Positions 60,092 through 64,000 of a stretch of 64,000 bases of DNA are shown in pieces. The translations under genes were made by a program, and so were the position numbers. The DNA lies in contig NZ_JAGPYQ010000001.1 of NCBI RefSeq assembly GCF_018070025.1, positions 3,286,001 to 3,350,000 on the forward strand, in the 5' to 3' direction. A model generated the notes under the pieces. It searched no databases. It was not told the DNA's origin and worked only from the letters and a program-made list of their open reading frames with translations. The DNA is from Streptomyces liliiviolaceus (lineage in GTDB: Bacteria > Actinomycetota > Actinomycetes > Streptomycetales > Streptomycetaceae). Positions within the stretch are counted from its first letter, which is position 1; each line of letters begins with the position of its first letter.

Positions 60092-61324
60092 TCAGAAGGG
60101 TGTGACGGTCAACTGCAGACGCCGGGGCGCGACGTCCTGGATGTAGCTAGCGAAGTCCCCGACGTCGTCGAAGGCGAAGCCGTACGCCTTGCCGTTCCCC
60201 ACCACCGAGTGGATCGCACCGGCGTAGTGGTTGGTGAGCGTGGTCCGGTAGAAGGCCGCCGGACGGGTCGTGGGCTGGGGGCCGGTCCGCAGCAGGGTGG
60301 AGCGGTTGAAACCGGCGCCCAGCACTGCGGCCACCGGGCCGAGCACGCCGTCGTTGGGTGCGGCGAGCGCGCCGTCACAGAAAAGGATGTCGCGCGTGGT
60401 GGGGCGGTCGAAGGAGACCGTGGCTGGACCGTGGAAGGTCAGCCTGCCGCCGCTCACCCGGCCGGTGAAGGTGCCCGCGTTCGTCTTCACCACGAGGCTG
60501 TGCCGCTTGTACCGGTCCCAGACCTTCTCGATGTACGGGCGGTAGTAGTTCTTGGGAAAGAGCCCGAGGTCGAGTCCGTGGCCAGGGGCGATGACCCGCA
60601 GCCCGTCGACCACCAGGCGGTCGAAGGCCGCGCGACGCCGCATCGCGGCGAAGACCGCCGCGCGGCCCCCTTCACGAACCGTTCCGGTGGAGTGCTGTCC
60701 ACGACCGGTCAGCCGCAGGTTCATCGGGATGCTGAACATGTCGACCATGGTCGTGTTGCAGAACATGCCCGCAGCGTTATGGGTGAACTCCGCGAAGTCG
60801 TGCAGCACATCAAAGTTGGGGTCCGAGGAAACCCAGCCGGCCGGGTGCTGCAGCGACGGCTGCCCGTTCCCGTCCCGGACCGCCTTGAACTTTAGCTTCT
60901 TGCCCATGGACAGGTAGATACGGCCCGACATGCGGGGCAGCTTGAGGTGGGTAGCCGCACCGTTCGCCGCCAGTGGGAGAGCGTAGTCGGTGAATCCGTT
61001 CGCCCCGTTGTCGGAAAGAGCGACCGGCACGGCCTTGCCCGCCCGGTTCACATGAACCTGTCGGCCCCGGGGATCGGTGCCCACGATGTACACGTGGACG
61101 GACGCGTTGCCGTGCGTTCCGCTGTGGTTGACGACCGTCAGCGGCAGACGGTTTCCGGCCGCAGCGCTCTCCAAGGCGTCCGGCTCCTCGGACACCGGCT
61201 GTACGGCCGACGCCGCGAAGGACGAGGGAGCGGCAGCAAGGAGCGCGGGACCGGCCAGAGCCGCGCCTCCCACCGCTCTGAGAATCGAACGTCGCGCTAT
61301 CTCTCGTGGGTGATCGTGTGTCAT
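60092..61324 (-). CDS. GH64 beta-1,3-glucanase, Tat-exported
   Basis: A 410-residue secreted glucanase. The N-terminus has a twin-arginine signal (ARRSILRAVGGAALAG) with a following AAAPSSFAASA cleavage region. The mature enzyme has the GH64 pattern, for example FCDGALAAPNDGVLGP and VAAVLGAGFNRSTLL, with AGMFCNTTMVDMFSIPMNL carrying the acidic region. GH64 enzymes release laminaripentaose from beta-1,3-glucan. ATG at 61324 follows GAGGAGGA. It is divergent from the trypsin-like gene (381-bp AT-richer spacer) and convergent with the CAP gene. Confidence 0.92.
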   Translation of the reverse strand: MTHDHPREIARRSILRAVGGAALAGPALLAAAPSSFAASAVQPVSEEPDALESAAAGNRLPLTVVNHSGTHGNASVHVYIVGTDPRGRQVHVNRAGKAVPVALSDNGANGFTDYALPLAANGAATHLKLPRMSGRIYLSMGKKLKFKAVRDGNGQPSLQHPAGWVSSDPNFDVLHDFAEFTHNAAGMFCNTTMVDMFSIPMNLRLTGRGQHSTGTVREGGRAAVFAAMRRRAAFDRLVVDGLRVIAPGHGLDLGLFPKNYYRPYIEKVWDRYKRHSLVVKTNAGTFTGRVSGGRLTFHGPATVSFDRPTTRDILFCDGALAAPNDGVLGPVAAVLGAGFNRSTLLRTGPQPTTRPAAFYRTTLTNHYAGAIHSVVGNGKAYGFAFDDVGDFASYIQDVAPRRLQLTVTPF

Positions 61325-61705
61325 CCGGAAATCCTCCTCGGATCGATCGACTGTTCCGCGGGAAGGCATGAACGGAAGAAATTTAAGAACACCGGATTCC
61401 TTCCGTAATGCTTGCGGCGATGGCGACCGTATCGCAATCGGGGTCGCTCGCCGACCCACCACGCGAATCTACCCGCCGAATCGTACCTATTGAATTTTCC
61501 CGCAATTATTCCCGCCGAACGCAATGGATTACGGGAGGGGTGACGTGTCAGGCTTCCCTTGCCCGGACACGGAGTGCACCAAGGGCCTTTCAGGCGGGGT
61601 GTGATCCGCGTTTTCTTGTGCTTATGTGCCGGGTTCGCGTTGCAGGATCTATTCGATCCGTTCGGGACGTTCTCGTCGTTCCCTGACCTAATCGGAGTTT
61701 TATTA
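61325..61705. other. 381-bp divergent spacer, AT-richer
   Basis: A long regulatory spacer between the divergent glucanase and protease genes. It is AT-richer than coding DNA (CCTATTGAATTTTCCCGC near 61490) and should hold both promoters. No operator can be named. Confidence 0.5.
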
Positions 61706-62710
61706 ATGAAGCGTACGGGCGTTGTTCTCGGTGCTCTTGCACTCGCCGCCACCGGATGGGCCGGCAGTGCGGAGGCAGTCACCCCTGCTCCCTCCGCCGC
61801 GGCCGACGACACGCAGGTGTCGTCCTTCTCCGCGTCCGAACAAGACGCCGCACTGAAGTTCTGGACCCCGGAGCGTCTGGCGACCGCCCAGGAGATGACG
61901 GTCGACGGTGCGCGGACGAGTGGTCCCGCCGACGCGCCGGTCCGATCGGGACCGGACGCGAGTGTGCTGCCCACCGCCGCCACCGGGGAGGACGCCGAAG
62001 AGGGAGACGTCAGCGCGACCGCCGTCACTCGTCCCAGGGCGTGGACCGAGGGCGGGCTGATCCGCAAGACCACAGGCAAGGTGTTCTTCGAGGCGGACGC
62101 GGGGACCTTCACCTGCTCCGCCACCGTCGCGAACAGCGCGAACGGTTCCGTGGTTCTCACCGCCGGCCACTGTGTCGTGGACGGCCGGACCGGTGAGGTC
62201 TACCGGAACTGGGTGTTCATCCCGGCTTACAAGAACGGGAATCGCCCCTACGGGACCTTCACGGCGAACAAGCTGTTTCACACCAAGCGCTACGTCACCT
62301 CAAGGGCGAACGCCAACTGGGACTTCGGCTTCGCCCGCCTGAGCAAGCACAACGGCCGCACCGTCAAGAGGATCGTCGGCGCTCAGGGCATCAAGTTCAA
62401 CCACGCGAACGGCCAGAAGGTGCACTCCTTCGGCTACGGCGGATCCGCCGCCGAAGGCAGTGGCGAACGTCTGAACCACTGCACGGGCAAGGAGCACCGC
62501 GACACGGGCCGCCCCGACTCCACCATGTGGGGCATCGACTGCGTGCAGACGGGAGGCTCCAGCGGCGGCGGATTCCTCGCCGACTTCCGTCCGGCCACCG
62601 GCAAGGGTGTCCTGATCGGCAACATCAGCGTGGGCGCCGGCGACAGCGAGTACCACCCCTACCTGGGCAAGGTGGCCCGGACCGTCTACCGCAAGGCCGG
62701 CGGTGCCTGA
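61706..62710 (+). CDS. Secreted trypsin-like serine protease
   Basis: A 334-residue exported protease. A signal peptide (VVLGALALAATGWAGSAEA) is followed by a propeptide of about 100 residues. The catalytic triad is visible: SVVLTAGHCVV (His), NANWDFGFARL (Asp) and GGSSGGGFLAD (Ser), with FTCSATVA and CTGKE Cys residues for disulphides. ATG at 61706 has ATCGGAGT upstream. Such proteases often process secreted partners. It precedes a GH128-like gene by 34 bp and the two may be co-transcribed. Confidence 0.93.
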   Translation: MKRTGVVLGALALAATGWAGSAEAVTPAPSAAADDTQVSSFSASEQDAALKFWTPERLATAQEMTVDGARTSGPADAPVRSGPDASVLPTAATGEDAEEGDVSATAVTRPRAWTEGGLIRKTTGKVFFEADAGTFTCSATVANSANGSVVLTAGHCVVDGRTGEVYRNWVFIPAYKNGNRPYGTFTANKLFHTKRYVTSRANANWDFGFARLSKHNGRTVKRIVGAQGIKFNHANGQKVHSFGYGGSAAEGSGERLNHCTGKEHRDTGRPDSTMWGIDCVQTGGSSGGGFLADFRPATGKGVLIGNISVGAGDSEYHPYLGKVARTVYRKAGGA

Positions 62711-62744
62711 ACCGTACGACGGCTTGATCCGAAAGGACGCGTGT

Positions 62745-63599
62745 ATGCGACGACCACGCCTGGTCACCGCACTGCTGATCACCACGATCCTGCTTACCTC
62801 CGTCACGGCCGAGGCCGACACCGGGCGGTCGGCCACGTCACCGCAGGATGCCGCAACCGCCGCGGCTGTACAGAAGAAGGGCATCAGCGCCTGGAAATTC
62901 GACGGTGTCACCCGAGCTATGACCCATGCCAAGGTCGGATGGTTCTACACCTGGGCAACGGGTCGTGGCGGAATCAGAGCACCCCGCGGCGCCGAGTTCG
63001 TCCCCATGATCTGGGGACCAGAGTCGGTGAGCAGGGCGGAACTGAACCGGGCCAAGGCCCAGGGCGACATCCTGCTGGGCTTCAACGAGCCCGACCATCC
63101 TCAGCAGTCGAACATGACGGTCGCACAGGCACTTGAACTGTGGCCACGGCTGCAGGCGACGGGAATGCGCCTCGGAGCTCCTGCGGTTGCCTCGGGCGCC
63201 GACGTTGCCGGAGGCTGGCTTGACCGCTTCATGAAGGGCGCGAAGGCACGCCACTACCGTGTCGACTTCATTCCAGTGCACTGGTACGGAGCGGACTTCA
63301 ACAGCGGTCGGGCCACCGACCAGCTCCGCGACTACCTGAAAGCCACCTACCAGCGCTACAAGAAGCCGATCTGGCTGACCGAGTACGCACTGACCGACTT
63401 CTCCAGCGGGGTGCCCCGCTACCCCACGAAGACGCAGCAGGCGACCTTCGTGAAGAAGTCGACGGCCATGCTCCAGAGACAGTCCTACGTCAAGCGGTAC
63501 GCCTGGTTCACGCTCTCCACGAGCCGGGGGGACGGCACAGGGCTGTACGACGGGGCCAGAGCGAACAAGATCGGGGCCGCCTATCGGGCGGCCGGCTGA
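62745..63599 (+). CDS. GH128-like secreted beta-1,3-glucanase
   Basis: A 284-residue secreted hydrolase. The signal peptide (LVTALLITTILLTSVTAEA) is followed by a TIM-barrel with the catalytic Glu pair in LGFNEPDHPQQSNM and PIWLTEYALTD, and substrate residues in HWYGADF. This matches the glycosyl-hydrolase catalytic-core family (GH128 and Asl1-like). ATG at 62745 follows GAAAGGACGCG. It ends at a 14-bp hairpin with a T run. Together with GH64 and GH19 it would attack fungal wall glucan and chitin. Confidence 0.9.
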   Translation: MRRPRLVTALLITTILLTSVTAEADTGRSATSPQDAATAAAVQKKGISAWKFDGVTRAMTHAKVGWFYTWATGRGGIRAPRGAEFVPMIWGPESVSRAELNRAKAQGDILLGFNEPDHPQQSNMTVAQALELWPRLQATGMRLGAPAVASGADVAGGWLDRFMKGAKARHYRVDFIPVHWYGADFNSGRATDQLRDYLKATYQRYKKPIWLTEYALTDFSSGVPRYPTKTQQATFVKKSTAMLQRQSYVKRYAWFTLSTSRGDGTGLYDGARANKIGAAYRAAG

Positions 63600-63618
63600 A
63601 TCAGCGGGTATGAAGTCA

Positions 63619-63664
63619 GGGCTTGGGTCACCGCGCACTCCGTCGGTGACCCAAGCCCCTTTTT
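63619..63664 (+). terminator. Rho-independent terminator
   Basis: GGGCTTGGGTCACC (63619-63632) pairs with GGTGACCCAAGCCC (63645-63658) across a 12-nt loop, followed by TTTTT at 63660-63664. It closes the protease/glucanase unit. Confidence 0.92.
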
Positions 63665-63823
63665 GCTATCGAAAGGAAGATTTCCGTCGGAGGCATTGCC
63701 GAAGCCGAAGCCGAAGGCGTAGCTGAGGTTCTGCGCCGGACTAAAAAGCATCGGCGCCGGAATAAAAGCTGTTGCTGTCAGGCGCTATTGACCGGTGTTG
63801 AATATTGGTGGCACGCTTCCGTC

Positions 63824-64000
63824 ATGATCCGTACTCGTCAAATATTGACATCGTTGGTAGGTGTTCTGGGGCTGGTGCTCGCTGCCCGGAACTGGCCGGG
63901 TGAAGAAATGGAGCGCGTTTCTCCCACCGCCGCGCAGGAAGCAGCCGCGGCAAATCGACAGAACATCATCTTCGTACTGACCGACGACATGTCTTCGAAC
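63824..64000 (+). CDS. Sulfatase, N-terminal part (3' truncated)
   Basis: ATG at 63824 starts a frame that stays open to the window end (59 codons). The N-terminus MIRTRQILTSLVGVLGLVLA is a membrane anchor or signal. The end reads NRQNIIFVLTDDMSSN, the start of the alkaline-phosphatase-fold sulfatase domain, where the DD supplies metal-binding Asp. The active-site Cys/Ser motif lies outside the window. It follows the hydrolase cluster and is probably another exported hydrolase. Confidence 0.85.
   Translation, partial: MIRTRQILTSLVGVLGLVLAARNWPGEEMERVSPTAAQEAAAANRQNIIFVLTDDMSSN

Overview
This window is chromosomal DNA from a Streptomyces or close relative. Evidence: very high GC, third codon positions almost all G/C, many GTG starts, Tat and lipobox export signals, actinobacterial families throughout, and an actinobacterial type-A RNase P RNA.

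Positions 1 to about 41.8 kb look like core chromosome. They hold the 3' end of a large ATPase-type regulator, an MBL hydrolase, aldehyde dehydrogenase plus [3Fe-4S] ferredoxin, a KstR-like TetR repressor, a glycosyltransferase/methyltransferase/six-hairpin operon, a three-gene VWA operon, an LLM F420 oxidoreductase, a peptidoglycan amidase, an MFS exporter, an SCP-x type thiolase, an ABC/two-component operon, a MaoC hydratase/alcohol dehydrogenase/SDR operon, a repeat-rich giant protein, the Nif3/zinc-ribbon/phosphatase trio, KDPG aldolase, YaaA, an RNB exonuclease, MerR and AraC regulators, a DMT exporter and rnpB. Four perfect TnnAACnnGTTnnA palindromes (2375, 5209, 19309, 25052) tie several lipid/steroid-type beta-oxidation genes to the KstR homologue, so a KstR regulon is spread through this part. 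A GC-rich dispersed intergenic repeat occurs only between about 4 and 35 kb, mostly between convergent genes.

From the 3' end of rnpB (about 41.8 kb) to about 57.2 kb the sequence changes character: lower GC in places, transposase remnants, few housekeeping genes. It carries an XRE-ImmA/PIN pair, a membrane-anchored Mrr-like nuclease, and a two-gene EACC1-like plus caspase-helicase operon that looks like an NTP-dependent conflict or defence system. Next come decayed sequence, a DJ-1/PfpI protein, a DUF6745-DUF6924-like fusion and an OmpR/histidine-kinase pair.

The last 7 kb (57.2 to 64 kb) is a run of exported hydrolases behind a ROK regulator: GH19 chitinase, CAP protein, GH64 and GH128-like beta-1,3-glucanases, a trypsin-like protease and the start of a sulfatase. 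Together they could attack chitin/glucan walls. Product names come from motif recognition by eye; no database search was run.
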